Origin: Aliiroseovarius lamellibrachiae
GTDB lineage: Bacteria > Pseudomonadota > Alphaproteobacteria > Rhodobacterales > Rhodobacteraceae
NCBI RefSeq assembly: GCF_018599245.1
Contig: NZ_JAHEVJ010000004.1
Span: 1 to 64,000, forward strand
Length of the DNA stretch: 64,000 bases
Direction of reading: 5' to 3'
Part shown: positions 37,154 through 48,426 of the stretch, one piece after another
How positions within the stretch are numbered: the stretch's first letter is position 1
Layout: each line of letters opens with the position of its first letter
The notes under the pieces: generated by a model
Seen by the model: the letters and a program-made list of their open reading frames with translations, nothing else
The model's database searches: none
What the model was told of the DNA's origin: nothing
Position numbers and translations under genes: made by a program

Positions 37154-38488
37154 TCACCAGTTGTCTTTGAACCATTTCATCGCGCGTTTCAGACTGCGGG
37201 CCGGGTAGCTTTCTGCGGGAATTGCAAAATCCCACCACTCGTCCTGCGGGTTTGCGGCAAACAAACACAACCCAACAGCCGAGGCAAACCCCGCCCCGGT
37301 TGCGGCCTGTGGCAGACCCTGAACGCGCAGGGGGCGACCGATGCGCACTTGCTGACCCAGGATTTTTGGCGCCAACCCATCCAGCCCCGGAATTTGACTT
37401 CCGCCGCCGGTCAGCACAATTTGTTGGCTGGGCAAGTGATCAAAACCAGCCGCATCCAGCGATTGACGCACCTCTTCCAGAATTTCTTCGACACGCGGGC
37501 GAATGATACCAATCAGCTCAGCTCGGCTAACCGTACGGCGATCTCGTTCCCAATCGCCCGTGTCTCCGCCAATTTCAATCATCTCGCGATCGTCCATACC
37601 TGTGGCGACAACGCCGCCATAAAAGGTCTTGATCCGTTCGGCTGTTGCCATGGGAACTTGCAGGCCTTTCGCGATATCCGAGGTAATGAGATCGCCCCCC
37701 AAGCGCACCGAATCTGCAAAAATCATATGCTTTTTCATGAAGATGGACACGCCAGTTGAACCACCACCTAAATCAATGCAAGCGGCCCCCAATTCCCGTT
37801 CATCTTCGACCAATGCGGAAATCCCGGAAACATAGGCTGAACTGGCCAGCCCCGCGAGTTCCAGATCGCAGCGTTTGATGCAATATAAAAGGTTCTGAAT
37901 GACGGCGCTGTCGACAGTCAACAGATGCATATCCACCGCCAGCCGATTGCCCATTTGGCCACGAGGATCAGACAAGCCTGACCGATGATCCAGTGCGAAA
38001 TTGACGGGTTGCGCATGAAGAACCTCGCGCCCAGCCCCAAAGTCCGGGACATCACAGGCGGCCAGGACGCGGCCCACATCATCTTCGGACACCGAACGAT
38101 CGTTCAACTCAACCGCGCCGGCCAATCCGTATGACCGTGGATTTGCCCCCGACAAACAAGCGATGACGTGGTCTACACGGACATTGGCCATTTTCTGGGC
38201 GGCTTGAACCGCGGTTCGAATGGCCCGTTCGGTTTCTTGCATCGCATCAATTTCGCCGAAACGCACCCCACGCGAGCGGGTGGTGGCGGCGCCAATCACC
38301 CGAAAGGCGCTTTGGCCGGCCAGGCTGCCGACCCCGTCGCCATCGCGATGCTGATTGGTTCCATCAAACCTCAGCACCAGACAGCCGATTTTTGCGGTCC
38401 CAATATCCAAAATCGCAATCACACCACGCTGCATGGCTGCTTGTCGCATCGAGCGCATAGCGCGCTGTTGGGCATAAAGATCGCTCAT
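37154..38488 (-). CDS. ftsA: Cell division protein FtsA
   Basis: A 444-residue actin-like ATPase that ties FtsZ to the membrane. Phosphate 1 is at IAILDIGTAKIGCLV near residue 27, phosphate 2 at ACIDLGGGSTGVSIF near 235, and the adenosine motif at IVLTGGGSQIPGL near 368. The last 20 residues (ARSLKRAMKWFKDNW) are an amphipathic helix that serves as the membrane anchor. It starts inside the ftsQ stop (ATGA), so the two are translationally coupled. Confidence 0.97.
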   Translation of the reverse strand: MSDLYAQQRAMRSMRQAAMQRGVIAILDIGTAKIGCLVLRFDGTNQHRDGDGVGSLAGQSAFRVIGAATTRSRGVRFGEIDAMQETERAIRTAVQAAQKMANVRVDHVIACLSGANPRSYGLAGAVELNDRSVSEDDVGRVLAACDVPDFGAGREVLHAQPVNFALDHRSGLSDPRGQMGNRLAVDMHLLTVDSAVIQNLLYCIKRCDLELAGLASSAYVSGISALVEDERELGAACIDLGGGSTGVSIFMKKHMIFADSVRLGGDLITSDIAKGLQVPMATAERIKTFYGGVVATGMDDREMIEIGGDTGDWERDRRTVSRAELIGIIRPRVEEILEEVRQSLDAAGFDHLPSQQIVLTGGGSQIPGLDGLAPKILGQQVRIGRPLRVQGLPQAATGAGFASAVGLCLFAANPQDEWWDFAIPAESYPARSLKRAMKWFKDNW

Positions 38489-39408
38489 TGTGAGGTGTCT
38501 CCAAGGTCCAAAGCTTTGATCCGGCGCAGTTCATCGGTGGCTTGATCCGCCATACGCAGCGTCGGTCGCAAAGGGTTTCTCATGTCAATAATTGTCAGAT
38601 CGCGCGCCAAAAGGTCCTGCGCCTGATCCAAAGCCAAAATCTGTTCCAACGCGGCGACCGGGGCATTTTCCGGCAGTAAAATCCGCTGATCATCCTTCAA
38701 CACAACATCCCAACGGCGCGCACCAACACGCACCAAGCCACGCAATTGTGTCGCCAATGGTCGGGCCGCGGCAAAGATCATCAACGCTTCTTTTATGGCA
38801 TCCTGCGCGCCCTCGCCCACCACCAACGGAAGATCGGCACGGGCCGAACGCGCGGTGAGACTGGCCACACGGTGTCCGGTGTTGTCCAACAACTCCAACT
38901 GCTCTCCCGTGCGCCAAACGATCACGGGAGCGCGCTCGGAAATTGCCACTTCAAGAACGCCGCCGGGCCGAATGCGCAACTCGGCCTCAGCCACAACATC
39001 GAGTTTCATGATCTCATTGCGCATGACATCGAGGTCAAGATCGAAGGAGGAAATCGGGAAATCAATAGGAAGGATGGTGCGCACCGCGTCACTGACAATC
39101 GGCGTCGCCCCTTCAACCGCCATGAGTTTCACCATGAATTCTGGGCGCTCTTGGACAGAGCGCTTCATCGCGGTCAATTTTTCGCCAATGGCATAGCGAT
39201 TGGTGGGGTTGGAAAAATACCAACCGGTCAAAAGCAAGACCAAAAACACAGGTACTCCGACCCGCAAAAAGGCGCGAAACACGGGTGTTAGCCAAAGTCG
39301 ATGTGCTTTATAGGCCATGCGCGATGGGGCGGGATCACGGCGCGGCCCTTGTTGTTTTGGCGCGGGGGCGGCGACCGCGCGATATGTTTGGCGGTCTACC
39401 GGTTGCAC
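38485..39408 (-). CDS. ftsQ: Cell division protein FtsQ
   Basis: A 307-residue bitopic inner-membrane division protein. A short basic cytoplasmic tail leads to a membrane segment ([23 protein letters not shown]). The periplasmic POTRA domain follows ([21 protein letters not shown] onwards), then the FtsQ beta domain. I place the start at GTG 39408, which has GGAGG six bases upstream; it lies inside the end of ddl, giving a 13-base overlap. The frame is open to 39435, but that part is inside ddl and has no site. Confidence 0.92.
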   Translation of the reverse strand: MQPVDRQTYRAVAAPAPKQQGPRRDPAPSRMAYKAHRLWLTPVFRAFLRVGVPVFLVLLLTGWYFSNPTNRYAIGEKLTAMKRSVQERPEFMVKLMAVEGATPIVSDAVRTILPIDFPISSFDLDLDVMRNEIMKLDVVAEAELRIRPGGVLEVAISERAPVIVWRTGEQLELLDNTGHRVASLTARSARADLPLVVGEGAQDAIKEALMIFAAARPLATQLRGLVRVGARRWDVVLKDDQRILLPENAPVAALEQILALDQAQDLLARDLTIIDMRNPLRPTLRMADQATDELRRIKALDLGDTSQ

Positions 39409-40319
39409 GATGCGTCCTCCACCATCCAGGCACACAGCGCGCCGAAACTCATGCCGTTATGGGCGGCTTGTTCTGGCACCAAAGACGTCGGTGTCATGCC
39501 CGGTTGCGTATTGGTCTCTAACAGGATCAGCCCGTCCAGCCCGCGCGTTTCGTCCCAGCGGAAGTCGGTACGGCTGACACCGCGACACCCAAGCGCCTGA
39601 TGGGCGCGCACAGCGTAATCACGACAGGCCGCCTCGATCTCAGCAGGAATATCTGCGGGGATTACATGGCGCGATCCACCATCAGCATATTTGGCGTCAT
39701 AATCGTACCAACCATCGGTCAGAATATCGGTTACGGCGAAGGCCACGTCGTCCTTCACGGCGGTCGTCATCTCACGACCCGGCGCGTAGGTTTCCACCAT
39801 GACGGTTTGCGGCATGGTATCGGCCAGTTTGGGTGGGCTATTGGCGCCTTCGTTGACGATATAAATCCCGACCGAGCTGCCTTCGTTATAGGGTTTCACC
39901 ACATAAGGCGGCGCGATCACATGGCGGCGCTTCACCTCTTCGCGGTCGGCCAGAACCGATGCCATCACCGGCAAGCCAGCCGCGCGAAACACATCTTTGG
40001 CGCGTTCTTTGTCCATCGCGATCGCTGAGGCAAGCACGCCTGAATGGGTGTAGGGGATCTGCAACCACTCCAGCACGCCCTGCACACAGCCATCTTCGCC
40101 CCAACGGCCATGCAGCGCGTTGAACACAACATCAGGTTTGATCTCTTTCAGGCGTTCAACAAGGTCGGGTCCAGCGTCCAGCTCGACCACATCATACCCT
40201 TCTTCCCGCAAAGCCTTGGCGCATTCACACCCGGAACTTAACGACACCTCGCGTTCAGCTGAGGGGCCACCAAATAAAACCACGACTTTCGGGGCTGTCC
40301 TGCTCGACTTGCCCGTCAT
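39396..40319 (-). CDS. ddl: D-alanine--D-alanine ligase
   Basis: A 307-residue ATP-grasp enzyme that makes the D-Ala-D-Ala end of the peptidoglycan stem. It has [15 protein letters not shown] at the start, the [10 protein letters not shown] motif (family HGxxGEDG), [13 protein letters not shown] for ATP, and the late [15 protein letters not shown]. The length is standard. The start was set at ATG 40319 ([11 protein letters not shown]); 40340 is possible. A tyrosine-to-serine change at the usual ligase Y/F site cannot be judged by eye. It sits between murB and ftsQ as in other alphaproteobacteria. Confidence 0.95.
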   Translation of the reverse strand: MTGKSSRTAPKVVVLFGGPSAEREVSLSSGCECAKALREEGYDVVELDAGPDLVERLKEIKPDVVFNALHGRWGEDGCVQGVLEWLQIPYTHSGVLASAIAMDKERAKDVFRAAGLPVMASVLADREEVKRRHVIAPPYVVKPYNEGSSVGIYIVNEGANSPPKLADTMPQTVMVETYAPGREMTTAVKDDVAFAVTDILTDGWYDYDAKYADGGSRHVIPADIPAEIEAACRDYAVRAHQALGCRGVSRTDFRWDETRGLDGLILLETNTQPGMTPTSLVPEQAAHNGMSFGALCAWMVEDASCNR

Positions 40320-40454
40320 GTGCCTCGTATCCCGGACCAATTGGTCCCACTTCGGATCTTATGATCCTAATCTGCTTTAAATGAGGCTGTACCGCCCCTT
40401 GAATTGATCGGAATTGTGTCCCAATCCCTTTATCATGCGCTTGTTGTGGCCCGC

Positions 40455-41387
40455 TTATTTTGGTGCCGGTTCGCCCACGCGCATAATTTCCCATTGTAGC
40501 TTTATGCCGCTGTGTTCGTAAACCTTTTTTCTGACCTCTTCCCCAAGTCCTTCCAGGTCATCCGCTGTGGCCCCATCAACATTGGTCAGGAAATTGGAAT
40601 GCATCACATTCATCTGCGCCCCGCCCCGCGTGGCGCCGCGCTGTCCGGCATCTTCAATCACTTTCCAGGCCTTAAGCTCATGGCTGTCATCGGCGCGTCC
40701 GGTAGAGCTAAACCCAGCCGGATTACGAAACGTGCTGCCGGCTGTGCGATCTTTTGTGGGCTGTGTTTCATCGCGTTTCGCCAGTTGTGCCGCCATCCGA
40801 TCCGCCAGCGTTTGCGGGGCCCCTGTTGGCCCTTCAAACTCCGCGCGCGTGATCACCCAACCTTCTGGAAGGTCGGTTTGGCGATATTGAAAATTCAAGT
40901 CATCCGCGGACAGTGTCACACGCTCACCTGACCGCGTGATCGCATGCGCTTTGACAAAAACATCAGCAACATAAGACCCATAGCACCCGGCGTTCATGCG
41001 CACAGCGCCACCAATTGCGCCCGGAATGGTGCGCAGGAATGTCAGGTCCACGCCTGCCTCAGCCGCTTTGCGCGCGACATGCGCATCCAGCGCCGCGACA
41101 CCCGCTGTGACCCTTTGGCCGTGAACTTCGATTGCGTTGAAACCCCGTCCCATACGAATGACGACACCGCGAATGCCACCATCGCGCACGATCAGATTTG
41201 ACCCAACGCCCATGGGAAACACCGGAACCTCGGGATCAAGCTGGGACAGGAAGGTCGCCAGATCATCCTCATCTGCGGGCATAAACAGCCACTCCGCCGG
41301 GCCGCCAACGCGCAACCACGTCAGGCCGGCCAGCTCTTTTTCGGCCATTAGGCTCCCGCGGGTTTCGATCTGATCAGGCAGAGCCAT
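40455..41387 (-). CDS. murB: UDP-N-acetylenolpyruvoylglucosamine reductase
   Basis: A 310-residue FAD enzyme that reduces UDP-GlcNAc-enolpyruvate to UDP-MurNAc. It shows the PCMH-type FAD fold ([31 protein letters not shown]), [21 protein letters not shown] and the catalytic serine in AGSTFRNP. The last part, [16 protein letters not shown], is typical of type I MurB. Its start overlaps the small DUF2484 gene before it by 14 bases. About 135 bases separate it from ddl. Confidence 0.96.
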   Translation of the reverse strand: MALPDQIETRGSLMAEKELAGLTWLRVGGPAEWLFMPADEDDLATFLSQLDPEVPVFPMGVGSNLIVRDGGIRGVVIRMGRGFNAIEVHGQRVTAGVAALDAHVARKAAEAGVDLTFLRTIPGAIGGAVRMNAGCYGSYVADVFVKAHAITRSGERVTLSADDLNFQYRQTDLPEGWVITRAEFEGPTGAPQTLADRMAAQLAKRDETQPTKDRTAGSTFRNPAGFSSTGRADDSHELKAWKVIEDAGQRGATRGGAQMNVMHSNFLTNVDGATADDLEGLGEEVRKKVYEHSGIKLQWEIMRVGEPAPK

Positions 41388-41640
41388 TGGATATTCCTTT
41401 TGCCAAACGGCGCAGCCAACGCCCGAAATAGATCAGCGGCCAGCGCAAAACCAACGCTCCGGCGAGACCAGTAACCGCTCCGGCCCAGATCCCGTTCTCA
41501 TAGACAATAAAGAGCCACAGGGGCAAGCCCACCGCCGCCAGAACATAGGCCGTTTTCCAGTGCTTGTCGCCCGAGGGAAACAGCGCGGCAATGGCAGCGC
41601 CAATCACCCATAGACATGCGAGAACCAGTGAAAATGTCAC
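41374..41640 (-). CDS. DUF2484-like small membrane protein (second copy)
   Basis: An 88-residue protein with about three hydrophobic segments ([48 protein letters not shown]) and a basic C-terminal tail. It begins with GTG 41640 inside the stop of the previous gene (GTGA), so it is translationally coupled. Its N-terminus matches the neighbouring copy closely (S-L-V-L-x-x-CLWVI), which shows the two are paralogues. The function is unknown. The longer frame to 41853 runs inside the neighbour and is ignored. Placement between murC and murB suggests an envelope role. Confidence 0.8.
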   Translation of the reverse strand: MTFSLVLACLWVIGAAIAALFPSGDKHWKTAYVLAAVGLPLWLFIVYENGIWAGAVTGLAGALVLRWPLIYFGRWLRRLAKGISNGSA

Positions 41641-41876
41641 GAGGCCGCCCTTATCTGACGCAGCACTGCCCACAAGGGGCGGCGAAACATGGAAGCCAGA
41701 GCAAGAATGGCAACCCCAGTCCAGATCCAGCCATGCACCATGCCAATCCATATGATCAACAGCGGTGCCACCAATAAAAGCGCCAATCCGGGGATAAATT
41801 GAGACCGCATGGGCAAAAACGCGACGATGCTCGACGCAATTACCCAAAGGCAAGATAGGATCAATACCAAACTCAT
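41637..41876 (-). CDS. DUF2484-like small membrane protein (first copy)
   Basis: A 79-residue protein, almost all hydrophobic, with three likely membrane segments. It starts MSLVLILSCLWVIASSIVAFLP, nearly the same N-terminus as the gene that follows, and ends in a basic tail ([16 protein letters not shown]). ATG 41876 is chosen because the homology to the paralogue starts there; the frame upstream to 41930 lies in the previous gene. The function is unknown. Confidence 0.78.
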   Translation of the reverse strand: MSLVLILSCLWVIASSIVAFLPMRSQFIPGLALLLVAPLLIIWIGMVHGWIWTGVAILALASMFRRPLWAVLRQIRAAS

Positions 41877-41880
41877 CTGC

Positions 41881-42111
41881 TTAACGCCCTTTTCGCATGT
41901 GTCGAATTGTTCGCCCCAAGGCTGCCGCAAACCCGATCACCGGCCCAAAACTCAGCACTGTTTTTGAAAGCACCGACAGCCCTCCGATGAAGAAAGCACC
42001 AATTGCCAGCAATATCACAGCAGACAGAACCACCTTTGCCACGCTCAGACGTGACAGGCCGAGCCAGCCCCCCAAACAGAAGTAGATCGCAGCAAAAAGC
42101 AGAAACCCCAT
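41881..42111 (-). CDS. Small membrane protein of unknown function in the dcw cluster
   Basis: A 76-residue protein with two to three hydrophobic segments (FLLFAAIYFCLGGWLGL; VVLSAVILLAIGAFFIGGLSV; FGPVIGFAAALG) and a basic end (RTIRHMRKGR), so the C-terminus is probably cytoplasmic. It starts five bases after the murC stop and ends four bases before the next gene. It is not obviously a copy of the two DUF2484 proteins. I do not recognise a family; the location implies coexpression with peptidoglycan genes. Confidence 0.72.
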   Translation of the reverse strand: MGFLLFAAIYFCLGGWLGLSRLSVAKVVLSAVILLAIGAFFIGGLSVLSKTVLSFGPVIGFAAALGRTIRHMRKGR

Positions 42112-42115
42112 CTGT

Positions 42116-43516
42116 TTATGTCATCATTTTTCCGGGAAGTGCATTGGCCCATGTGCTGATCGTACCGGCCCCGAGGCAGACAACCATATCACCGGGCTTG
42201 GCCTCGGAGGTAACAAGCGCCAAAAGCGCGTCCTCGTCCGGGATTGCCTTTGCCTGACGGTGCCCGTGTCGCACCAGCCCCGCCACCAGATCATCACGCG
42301 ACGCCCCATCAATCGGGTCTTCGCCTGCGGAAAACACATCGGCAATGCCGACAACATCTGCTTCATTAAAACAGGCACAGAAATCTTCGAACAGGTCATG
42401 CAAGCGGGAGAAACGGTGCGGTTGATGCACCGCGATCACGCGCCCTTCTGTGGCTTGACGTGCGGCCTTTAACACCGCTGCAATCTCCACCGGGTGGTGA
42501 CCGTAATCGTCGATGATGGTGACACCATTCACCTCCCCCACGCGGGTGAAGCGTCGGTTCACACCGCCAAACCCGGCCAGAGCCGAGCGGATTTCGTCGC
42601 GCTTCATGCCCAGATGCAACGCGACAGCCACCGCAGACAAGGCATTGGAAACATTATGATCCCCAGGCATTGGGAGCGTACACCCCTCAATCTTTGTACC
42701 ATCGTGATGCAGTTCGATGTCAAAATGCGCAACCCCACCCTTATAGGTCAGGTTCACCGCTCGTACATCCGCTTGCGCATTGAAGCCAAAGGTCACAACA
42801 CGCCGATCTGTGATTTTACCCACCAGCGATTGCACTTCTGGATGGTCGGTACAGCAAACCGCCAAGCCGTAAAATGGAATGTTTGATACAAAGTCCAGAA
42901 AACCCTGACGTAGGGCATCAAAATCGCCCCAATGCTCCATATGTTCCGGGTCGATATTGGTGACAATGGCGATGGTTGCCGGAAGGCGATTAAAGGTACC
43001 GTCGCTTTCGTCCGCCTCTACCACCATCCATTCCCCCTGCCCCATGCGCGCATTGGAGCCATAGGCGTGGATGATGCCGCCGTTGATCACGGTGGGATCA
43101 ATGCCACCATGCACCAACAGTTCAGCCACCATCGTTGTGGTGGTTGTTTTGCCATGCGTCCCAGCCACCGCGATGTTCGATTTCAACCGCATCAGCTCCG
43201 CCAGCATTTCGGCACGTCGCACAACCGGCAGGCCCTTGGCGCGCGCAGTATCAAGCTCGGGATTGCCGGGTTTGATCGCGGATGAGATCACCACCACTTC
43301 GGCGTTCTCAAGGTTTTCAGCCCGCTGGCCAATGAAAATTTCGGCTCCCAGCTCTTTCAAACGATCGGTGATTTTCGAGGCCTTCAAATCGGACCCTTGA
43401 ATGCGGTATCCGTGGTTCAACAGAACCTCGGCAATCCCTGACATCCCAATGCCGCCAATACCGACGAAATGAATGGCGCCCATTTCGGTGGGCAATTTGG
43501 TGGCGGCTGCGTTCAT
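42116..43516 (-). CDS. murC: UDP-N-acetylmuramate--L-alanine ligase
   Basis: A 466-residue ligase that adds L-alanine to UDP-MurNAc, the first amino acid of the peptidoglycan stem. It has the N-terminal Rossmann part ([18 protein letters not shown]), the ATP loop [11 protein letters not shown] near residue 119, the central EADESDGTF and the C-terminal [10 protein letters not shown] with HQPHRFSR. Its start lies in the murG stop (ATGA), so it is coupled. Confidence 0.97.
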   Translation of the reverse strand: MNAAATKLPTEMGAIHFVGIGGIGMSGIAEVLLNHGYRIQGSDLKASKITDRLKELGAEIFIGQRAENLENAEVVVISSAIKPGNPELDTARAKGLPVVRRAEMLAELMRLKSNIAVAGTHGKTTTTTMVAELLVHGGIDPTVINGGIIHAYGSNARMGQGEWMVVEADESDGTFNRLPATIAIVTNIDPEHMEHWGDFDALRQGFLDFVSNIPFYGLAVCCTDHPEVQSLVGKITDRRVVTFGFNAQADVRAVNLTYKGGVAHFDIELHHDGTKIEGCTLPMPGDHNVSNALSAVAVALHLGMKRDEIRSALAGFGGVNRRFTRVGEVNGVTIIDDYGHHPVEIAAVLKAARQATEGRVIAVHQPHRFSRLHDLFEDFCACFNEADVVGIADVFSAGEDPIDGASRDDLVAGLVRHGHRQAKAIPDEDALLALVTSEAKPGDMVVCLGAGTISTWANALPGKMMT

Positions 43517-44613
43517 GTGTTTTGTCCTGTCAATTCTTCTACCAACGCCACAAGGCGATCTGTGGCGTCCGGAATGCCCTGCGATAAAGCGGCCAACGCC
43601 ATCTGAACCGCCCCATCGGGGTGCTCTAATACATTTGCAATCTGCGCTGACAACATCGCTGGATCCAACTGACTTTCCGGGATCAAGATTGCGGCTTGCG
43701 CGTCCACCAAACCACGCGCATTGGCGGTCTGGTGATCTTCTGTGGCGTGTGGATATGGGACCAGGATCGAGGGTCGCCCGATGACAGAGATATCCGCCAC
43801 TGATGACGCCCCCGCCCGGCTGATCACCAATTGCGCCTCGGACATCCGGCGCGGGATGTCATCGAAAAAGGGCTGCACATCTGCGCGAATTCCGTGTTCG
43901 GCGTAGTAATTCACAACGCGCTCATGATCTTCATCGCGGGCCTGGTGGCTGACAGAGATATGATGCAAAAGATGCTCTGGCAAGCTTGCGATTGCGGCGG
44001 GGACATTGTCAGACAAGGCGCGCGCGCCTTGGCTACCGCCCATCACCAAAATCGACATGGGGTAATCCCCCGGAGCAATATACCCCGCACCCGCGCGCTT
44101 CAGCACCGCGCCGCGCACGGGATTACCAGTATGAAGCGCCGTGCCACCCTCGGGCACTGCGGTTGGCCATGTTCCGCAGGCCACGTAGTTTACCCGCGTC
44201 GCAAAGCGCTTGTTAACCCGCCCCAAAACGCCATTTTGTTCATGAATCATCCGCGGCAGCCCCAACATCCACGCGGCCCCAATCGCCGGAATGGACGGGT
44301 ATCCACCAAAGCCAACAACCGCAGCAGGACGGTCACGCCGCAACCGCATCGCCATTGCAAGCACACCGCCGAGGATCTTAAACGGCACCATCAATTTCGC
44401 CACCGGACCACCGCGCGAAAACGTGGCGGAGCTCACCTCTTCCACTTCAACCATATGCGGAAAACCACCCGTATAGCGCGCCCCGCGCGCATCGGTCGAC
44501 AGCTTGACCCGCCAGCCTTTGCGCAACATGGCCTCGGCCAAAGCTTGCGCAGGGAACATATGGCCGCCGGTTCCCCCGGCAGCAATCACAAGAAGAGGTT
44601 GGGTATGCGACAT
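43513..44613 (-). CDS. murG: UDP-N-acetylglucosamine transferase MurG
   Basis: A 366-residue peripheral inner-membrane glycosyltransferase that turns lipid I into lipid II. It shows the N-terminal glycine loop [37 protein letters not shown], and the C-terminal donor site [11 protein letters not shown] with [14 protein letters not shown]. The start ATG at 44613 shares its first base with the last base of the ftsW stop, so the genes are tightly joined. The length is normal. Confidence 0.97.
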   Translation of the reverse strand: MSHTQPLLVIAAGGTGGHMFPAQALAEAMLRKGWRVKLSTDARGARYTGGFPHMVEVEEVSSATFSRGGPVAKLMVPFKILGGVLAMAMRLRRDRPAAVVGFGGYPSIPAIGAAWMLGLPRMIHEQNGVLGRVNKRFATRVNYVACGTWPTAVPEGGTALHTGNPVRGAVLKRAGAGYIAPGDYPMSILVMGGSQGARALSDNVPAAIASLPEHLLHHISVSHQARDEDHERVVNYYAEHGIRADVQPFFDDIPRRMSEAQLVISRAGASSVADISVIGRPSILVPYPHATEDHQTANARGLVDAQAAILIPESQLDPAMLSAQIANVLEHPDGAVQMALAALSQGIPDATDRLVALVEELTGQNT

Positions 44614-45779
44614 TAGCCTGCTCGTTGATTAAAGACGTCCTGCATCTTGCCCTGTGGGCGCGTGCGGGTGAAGGCCAGCAACATACCTAATGCAATGCCA
44701 CCTGCAATAAGCGAAGATCCGCCATAGCTGACAAATGGCAGTGTCATGCCCTTGGCCGGCAACAAACGGACCGCAACACCCATATTGATGAGCGCTTGCA
44801 CGCCGAAAATGGCCGCAAGCCCGGCGCCCGCCAGACGAATGAATGTGTCACGTTCTTGGATCAGGCGCATAAAGCTGCGCACCACAACCGTCGCATAAAG
44901 CGCAATGATGATCAAAACGAGGATCAGGCCATATTCTTCTGCGGCCACGGCAATGATGAAATCCGTGTGGGCATCCGGCAGGGACCATTTCACTTGCCCC
45001 TCCCCCACTCCAACGCCAAAAAACCCACCTTCGCGGATCGCGTTTGCGGCGTAGCCAAGCTGGGTGGTTGGGTCGACATCCGGGTTCAAAAACCCATCAA
45101 TCCGTCGCGCCACATGTTCCGAGTTATTATAGGCGACGGTCATCCCCATAAAAACCATCCCAACAAGGGTGACAAGCACGGTAATCGGGGCGCCCGCAAG
45201 AAAATACATCACGCCCCAACCAAAGGCGATCAATGCCGTTTGGCCGTAATCTGGTTGGGTCACAAGAAAGGCGCAAATGACAATCAGCAAACCAAGCGAC
45301 ATCGCTTTTCCGGGCGGGCCATTCAACTCGTGACTGGCGGCCATCAACCAGGCAGCAACAATGATAAATCCGGGCTTTAGAAACTCTGACGGTTGGATCG
45401 AGGCAAAACCCAGCGAATACCAACGCACAGCCCCTTTGCTGAAATCCGTGCCCAGGACGGGCAGCATGACAACGGCGACGAAGGCAAACCCAAAGCCAAT
45501 CACACCAAGACGGCGCACCAGCGTTGGGCTCATCATCGTTGTGGCGAACATGGTCACAAGCGCAATTGTTCCAAACAGCAATTGGCGTTCAACATAATGG
45601 AACGACGGCAACCCGTTGCGCGCCGCCAACGGCGGTGAGGCCGCAAGCCCCAGTAAAAGCCCAATGCCGAAAAGGATGAGAATGCAAGAAACCGACCATC
45701 TGTCGATTGTACGCCACCAACGGGGAAGAATTGGATCGCCATCCCGCCGGGGGATCGCGCCATAGACCATCTCAGTCAT
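44613..45779 (-). CDS. ftsW: Septal peptidoglycan polymerase FtsW
   Basis: A 388-residue SEDS-family protein with about ten membrane segments that polymerises lipid II at the septum together with a class B penicillin-binding protein. Typical features are [21 protein letters not shown], the [19 protein letters not shown] loop with AAEEYGL, and the final [15 protein letters not shown]. It is the first gene of the visible minus-strand dcw run. A 180-base gap to the DMT gene suggests a promoter here; mraY, murD, ftsI and the rest are not in the window. Confidence 0.95.
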   Translation of the reverse strand: MTEMVYGAIPRRDGDPILPRWWRTIDRWSVSCILILFGIGLLLGLAASPPLAARNGLPSFHYVERQLLFGTIALVTMFATTMMSPTLVRRLGVIGFGFAFVAVVMLPVLGTDFSKGAVRWYSLGFASIQPSEFLKPGFIIVAAWLMAASHELNGPPGKAMSLGLLIVICAFLVTQPDYGQTALIAFGWGVMYFLAGAPITVLVTLVGMVFMGMTVAYNNSEHVARRIDGFLNPDVDPTTQLGYAANAIREGGFFGVGVGEGQVKWSLPDAHTDFIIAVAAEEYGLILVLIIIALYATVVVRSFMRLIQERDTFIRLAGAGLAAIFGVQALINMGVAVRLLPAKGMTLPFVSYGGSSLIAGGIALGMLLAFTRTRPQGKMQDVFNQRAG

Positions 45780-45961
45780 AATTGCCGCCTGTCACTGCTT
45801 TAAATACCGCTCGTTATCATTTGTTTTCCCCGGATTTTTTGAAATCCGTGGTCTGTGCCACAATCCGGTGAAGCCCCAATGTCCCTTAGGGTCTGACAGA
45901 AGGGTAACGCATTTTTCCTGCAATCACCAGTACTTAATCCGCTTGCACCACGCAGGGACGC

Positions 45962-46891
45962 CTATCCGCCAGACGGCGTAATTTGCCGGGCGGCGGCGCG
46001 CTCCAGCCGCAGTCGCCCTTCGCGCCACAAAATGATCCCACCCGCTGAAATGACAATTGCAGCCCCGATAAGGGTTTGCAGGGTCGGCAGGTCGGCAAAA
46101 ATGAAATAGCCAAAGGCGATCGCAAACAACATGGATGAATAATCAAAAGGCGCGATGGTTGAGGCATCCGCGTATTTATACGCCGTGGTCAACAGCGCCT
46201 GCCCGATCCCGCCGACCAGCCCGGCGGTCAGCAGCAAGGCCCATTCCAAAGGGGTCGGCCAAACCCAGCCAAAGGGCGCGGTGAGCAACCCTGCACCGGT
46301 CGCACAAAGCCCCGCATAAAGCACGACGGTGGACGGGTGATCTTTGCCGACCAAACGGCGCACAAGGATCTTGGCGACCGACACGAAACACGCAGCGACA
46401 AACGCCAGCATCGCCCCAAAGGCCATGAGGTTGGCCTCGGTTCCAGCGATGTGCCCAAATCCGGTCAACCGCGGCCATAGGATGATCAACACACCAAATA
46501 AGCCAAGGCCAACCGCGGCAATTCGGATCATCCGCACGCGTTCCCCCAAGAACATCGCCGCAAAAATGGTGGTCAGGATGGGCGAAGCAAAAAAGATCGC
46601 GGTCACTTCTGGCAAGGGCAAATACCCCACCGCGGCAAAGCTTAACCCCATGCCGCAGACCCCAAAGAGCCCGCGCATCAGGTTGCCGCGCAGGTGATCT
46701 GTTTTTAATGCAACCGCCAGACGGCCTTGCCACATAAGCCAGGTTAATATGATCGGCAGCGCAAAGAACGACCGAAAAAACACCGCCTCTCCGGGCGGGA
46801 TGTGGTCGGACACCGCTTTGATCATCGCCTGCATTGAGACGAAAAAAGCGACAGATGCCAATTTAAGAAAGATGCCAAAGCGTGGGGTCAT
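45962..46891 (-). CDS. DMT-superfamily (EamA) permease
   Basis: A 309-residue membrane protein with ten hydrophobic segments in two EamA repeats (first from MQAMIKAVSDHIPPGEAVFFRSFFALP, second from ASTIAPFDYSSMLFAIAFGYFIF). Such proteins export or import small metabolites, and the substrate cannot be read from sequence. The ATG at 46891 is preferred; the 18 residues before it do not resemble the family. The end is basic (LWREGRLRLERAAARQ). Confidence 0.88.
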   Translation of the reverse strand: MTPRFGIFLKLASVAFFVSMQAMIKAVSDHIPPGEAVFFRSFFALPIILTWLMWQGRLAVALKTDHLRGNLMRGLFGVCGMGLSFAAVGYLPLPEVTAIFFASPILTTIFAAMFLGERVRMIRIAAVGLGLFGVLIILWPRLTGFGHIAGTEANLMAFGAMLAFVAACFVSVAKILVRRLVGKDHPSTVVLYAGLCATGAGLLTAPFGWVWPTPLEWALLLTAGLVGGIGQALLTTAYKYADASTIAPFDYSSMLFAIAFGYFIFADLPTLQTLIGAAIVISAGGIILWREGRLRLERAAARQITPSGG

Positions 46892-46930
46892 GCCCTTGCC
46901 TATGACGCACAAGTGTAAAACACCAGCCCA

Positions 46931-46958
46931 AACAAAAACGGGCACCCGAAGGCGCCCG
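46931..46958 (-). terminator. Rho-independent terminator after pntB
   Basis: On the minus strand, CGGGCGCC and GGTGCCCG (one G-U) enclose a TTCG tetraloop, followed by a run of five T and further T-rich bases (complement of 46931-46938). It lies about 20 bases past the pntB stop. Confidence 0.88.
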
Positions 46959-46979
46959 CTTTCATTGATAGTTCACCGT

Positions 46980-48413
46980 TTAGGTGATTTTGGTCAACAG
47001 CGTATCAAGGCTTGCTTTCGCGTCACCATAGAACATGCGGGTGTTTTCTTTGAAGAACAATGGGTTCTCGATGCCGGAATACCCGGTCCCCTGCCCACGT
47101 TTTGACACGAACACCTGCTTGGCTTTCCAGCATTCCAGAACCGGCATGCCGGCGATCGGGCTGTTCGGATCCTCTTGCGCCGCTGGGTTTACGATGTCGT
47201 TGGACCCGATCACGATGGCCACATCCGTTTCCGGGAAGTCATCATTGATCTCGTCCATTTCCAGCACGATATCGTAAGGCACTTTGGCCTCAGCGAGCAG
47301 CACGTTCATATGCCCCGGCAGACGCCCCGCAACAGGGTGGATCGCAAAGCGCACGGTCTTCCCTTTGTCGCGCAAACGACGGGTTAGTTCAGCCACATTC
47401 TGCTGCGCTTGGGCCACGGCCATACCGTAGCCTGGGATGATCACCACGCTGTCAGCCTCTTCCAACGCGGTGGCAACACCGTCAGCATCAATGGCAATCT
47501 GCTCGCCGTCAATTTCCATCGCTGGGCCGGTTTCGCCGCCAAATCCACCAAGGATAACGGACACAAACGACCGGTTCATTGCCTTACACATGATGTAAGA
47601 CAGGATCGCACCAGATGACCCCACAAGCGCACCAACAACGATCAAAAGGTCATTGCCGAGTGAGAAACCAATCGCCGCCGCGGCCCACCCTGAGTATGAG
47701 TTCAGCATCGACACAACAACCGGCATATCCGCACCACCAATGCCCATGATCAAATGGTAACCGATAAAGAACGCCGCCAGGGTCATCACAAAGAGCGGCA
47801 GGAAGCCACCGGTGTTAAAATACCAAATCAGGCAAAGCACCGAAATGATCGCCGCCGCCGCGTTCAGCATATGCCCACCGGGCAGTTTGGTTGCGGCAGA
47901 GGACACCTTACCCGCCAGCTTGCCGTAAGCCACCACAGACCCGGTAAAGGTCACAGCACCGATGAAGATGCCAAGGAACAACTCGACCCGCAGGATGGAT
48001 TGCTCAACGGGTGTTTTATGGGCCAAGAGGGCTGCAAAGCCGTCCAGCGCGTCACCAGCGCCATGGGGCATCGCCAGCACATTTGCCAGCTCGATATGGG
48101 CGATATAGCCGACAAAAACAGCCGCCAAACCCACCAGCGAGTGCATCGCCGCCACAAGTTGCGGCATCTCGGTCATCTGGACGCGCTGCGCCACAACATA
48201 ACCGATCATCCCGCCGCCTGCGATCATCAGGATCGACAAAAGCCAATAGCCCGCGCCGGGACCAACAAGCGTGGCCGCAACCGCCAGCGCCATGCCGACA
48301 ATCCCATACCATACCGCGCGTTTTGCACTTTCCTGCCCGGACAATCCGCCGAGGGACAGGATGAAAAGAACAGCTGCAACAACATAAGCAGCAGTCGTGA
48401 AACCGAATTCCAT
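46980..48413 (-). CDS. pntB: NAD(P) transhydrogenase subunit beta
   Basis: A 477-residue membrane subunit of the proton-pumping transhydrogenase, which makes NADPH from NADH. About nine membrane segments are followed by the NADP-binding domain III (from about residue 300), with [33 protein letters not shown] and [20 protein letters not shown]. The ATG at 48413 has GGAGG seven bases upstream, inside the pntA end region; the intergenic gap is 13 bases. It pairs with pntA. Confidence 0.97.
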   Translation of the reverse strand: MEFGFTTAAYVVAAVLFILSLGGLSGQESAKRAVWYGIVGMALAVAATLVGPGAGYWLLSILMIAGGGMIGYVVAQRVQMTEMPQLVAAMHSLVGLAAVFVGYIAHIELANVLAMPHGAGDALDGFAALLAHKTPVEQSILRVELFLGIFIGAVTFTGSVVAYGKLAGKVSSAATKLPGGHMLNAAAAIISVLCLIWYFNTGGFLPLFVMTLAAFFIGYHLIMGIGGADMPVVVSMLNSYSGWAAAAIGFSLGNDLLIVVGALVGSSGAILSYIMCKAMNRSFVSVILGGFGGETGPAMEIDGEQIAIDADGVATALEEADSVVIIPGYGMAVAQAQQNVAELTRRLRDKGKTVRFAIHPVAGRLPGHMNVLLAEAKVPYDIVLEMDEINDDFPETDVAIVIGSNDIVNPAAQEDPNSPIAGMPVLECWKAKQVFVSKRGQGTGYSGIENPLFFKENTRMFYGDAKASLDTLLTKIT

Positions 48414-48426
48414 AATCCCGGCCTCC

